Shown here piece by piece: positions 6,543 to 7,798 of a stretch of DNA of 7,798 nucleotides. The translations under genes were made by a program, and so were the position numbers. How positions within the stretch are numbered: position 1 is the first letter of the stretch; each line of letters begins with the position of its first letter. The notes beneath the pieces were generated by a model. It was given only the letters and a program-made list of their open reading frames with translations, was not told where the DNA came from and made no database searches. The DNA is from Acidobacteriota bacterium (GTDB taxonomy: Bacteria > Acidobacteriota > UBA6911 > RPQK01). The DNA is taken from NCBI GenBank assembly GCA_003819755.1, contig RPQK01000344.1, positions 1 through 7,798 of the forward strand, in the 5' to 3' direction.

Positions 6543-7721
6543 ATGGCTAACCCGATTGTGATGCCCAAACTGGGCCAGATGACAGAAGAAAGCACGGTCA
6601 TCCGCTGGCTGAAGCATGAGGGAGACAGCGTCGCCAAAGGCGATGTCCTGCTCGAGATCGAGACCGACAAAGCGGCCATGGAGATCGAAAGCTTCTACGA
6701 CGGGACGTTGCTGAAGATTGTTGTTGCTGAAGGCGAGACCGTCCCGGTGATGGCCACCCTCGGATTTGTCGGAGAGCCGGGGGAAAGCATCCCGCAGCCC
6801 GCCGCCGAGACACGCGAACAAACACGGACAGAGCCGGTCCGTGTCAGTCCGTCTCCGTCCGCGCCAGGGGAACGGGCGGCGCCCGTGGATTGGATCAAAA
6901 TCAGCCCGCGGGCGGCCGGTCTGGCGGCCGCGCGGGGAATTGATGTCAGGCAGATTCGCGGCAGCGGGCCGGGGGGACGGATCGTTGAAAGGGATGTGGT
7001 TGCTTTCGAACAGGCCCCGATTGTTCGGGAACCGCAGGTGGTTGAGGGCGAACCGCTCTCGAAAATGCGGCGGGTGATCGCTCGGCGCCTGGCCGACAGT
7101 TACCGGACAGCCCCGCACTTCTTCGCAACGGTTAAGGTCGACATGAGCGAGATAGAGCGGGTCCGGGAGCACCTTAAAACCGGCGAGCAACACGCCTCGG
7201 TCACGGACTTCGTAATTAAGGCGGCAGCATCTTCCCTGGTCGATTTCCCGCTCTGCAACTCGACAACCGATGGCCAGACCGTTAAGCGGGGAGAAGGGAT
7301 TCACGTCGGCATGGCGGTGGCCCTGGAGGAAGGCCTGGTTGTGCCTGTCATTCGGGACGCCGATCAGGCCAGTCTCTCGGATATCAGCCGGCGCACCAAG
7401 GAGTTGGCGGCGAAGGCGAAGGCGGGACGGCTAGGTGCAGACGAAATGACCGGCGGCACCTTCACGGTTTCGAACCTCGGAATGCTCGATGTCGACAGTT
7501 TCACCGCCATCATCAACCCGGGCGAGAGCGCGATTCTAGCTGTCTCGTCGACCAGGCTCGAGCCGGTGGTCGCGAATCACGAAATCGGGGTCCGGCCGAT
7601 CATGAAGATGACGCTCTCTTCCGATCACCGGCTGATAGACGGCGCGCTGGCCGCCCGCTTCCTGAACGCAATTCGCAGCCGACTGGAAGACAAGAAGCTG
7701 TGGTGGGAGGAGCTGAAATGA
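6543..7721 (+). CDS. Dihydrolipoamide acyltransferase E2 of a 2-oxoacid dehydrogenase complex
   Basis: The core subunit that takes the acyl group from E1 on a swinging lipoyl arm and transfers it to coenzyme A. Domains in order over 392 residues: one lipoyl domain (about 2-78) with the lipoylated Lys43 in ETDKAAME; a flexible Pro/Ala/Ser/Glu-rich linker (about 79-115); a peripheral-subunit-binding domain (about 118-155, SPRAAGLAAARGID then GSGPGGRIVERD); a second short linker; and the catalytic domain (about 170-392). The active-site motif DHRLIDG supplies His362 and Asp366. GTFTVSNLG (305-313) is another family hallmark. The length is ordinary for a single-lipoyl E2. The gene lies directly behind the fused E1 and is almost certainly co-transcribed. 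Substrate cannot be fixed from E2 alone; acetyl transfer from pyruvate is the default. No E3 gene follows within the window. Confidence 0.95.
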   Translation: MANPIVMPKLGQMTEESTVIRWLKHEGDSVAKGDVLLEIETDKAAMEIESFYDGTLLKIVVAEGETVPVMATLGFVGEPGESIPQPAAETREQTRTEPVRVSPSPSAPGERAAPVDWIKISPRAAGLAAARGIDVRQIRGSGPGGRIVERDVVAFEQAPIVREPQVVEGEPLSKMRRVIARRLADSYRTAPHFFATVKVDMSEIERVREHLKTGEQHASVTDFVIKAAASSLVDFPLCNSTTDGQTVKRGEGIHVGMAVALEEGLVVPVIRDADQASLSDISRRTKELAAKAKAGRLGADEMTGGTFTVSNLGMLDVDSFTAIINPGESAILAVSSTRLEPVVANHEIGVRPIMKMTLSSDHRLIDGALAARFLNAIRSRLEDKKLWWEELK

Positions 7722-7723
7722 CG

Positions 7724-7798
7724 AAGGGGCAAAGGGGCAAAGGATCAAAGGGGCAAAGGATCAAAGGGGCAAAGGATCAAAGGATCAAAGGGGCAAAG
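7724..7798 (+). repeat. Tandem array of two 8-bp unit types, running off the window
   Basis: Nine complete 8-bp units plus three bases follow two bases behind the E2 stop. There are two unit types: AAGGGGCA (type 1) and AAGGATCA (type 2), differing at two adjacent positions. The order is 1-1-2-1-2-1-2-2-1. The mostly alternating order suggests growth by copying a 16-bp pair followed by slippage. Both types share the GG...CAAA plan of the other two repeat structures in this window. The other two are palindromes, so the window may end inside the left arm of a third hairpin. An ATG at 7718 that overlaps the E2 stop reads into the array without a stop. Confidence 0.95.

Noticed and set aside
6510..7304. 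Minus-strand open frame of 264 codons across the E1/E2 junction
   Set aside because: It lies antisense to two well-identified genes and shows no recognisable domain.
7724..7798. G-quadruplex in the GGGG-containing array
   Set aside because: The GGGG runs are separated by loops of 4, 12 and 12 bases or more, longer than typical stable quadruplexes; two-tetrad forms are possible but cannot be supported from sequence alone.

Overview
The window is bacterial, GC-rich chromosomal DNA carrying three long, intact protein genes and three short repeat structures that fill or follow the gaps between them. The genes are housekeeping metabolism: purL (purine synthesis, minus strand), then, divergently on the plus strand, a two-gene operon for a 2-oxoacid dehydrogenase complex. 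In that operon the E1 alpha and beta subunits are fused in one polypeptide and are followed by a single-lipoyl-domain E2 acyltransferase. I cannot place the organism. The large single-chain PurL, the fused E1 and the repeat-rich gaps would fit a less-studied Gram-negative phylum (Acidobacteriota-like or PVC-like), but that is a guess.

Layout: 1-121 is AT-richer non-coding DNA with two small inverted repeats. 122-242 is a long, nearly perfect hairpin built of 9-10 bp tandem units, ending 14 bases from the purL stop. 257-4066 (minus) is purL. 4067-4248 is the divergent intergenic region; its centre (4122-4200) is a second hairpin made of a different 9-bp tandem unit. 4249-6534 (plus) is the fused E1 and 6543-7721 (plus) is E2, only 8 bases apart. 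From 7724 to the window end a third tandem array runs off the edge, made of 8-bp units of two kinds.

How the genes work together: E1 decarboxylates a 2-oxoacid (most likely pyruvate) on thiamine diphosphate and acylates the lipoyl lysine of E2, which passes the acyl group to CoA. The E3 lipoamide dehydrogenase needed to complete the cycle is not in the window. PurL is functionally unrelated and shares only the divergent control region.

I found no mobile element, CRISPR array, RNA gene or defence system. The most interesting signal is the set of three repeat structures. Their unit sequences differ but share a plan (a G-run, a short variable part, then C and two or three A). Two are folded into long palindromes and the third is cut by the window edge.
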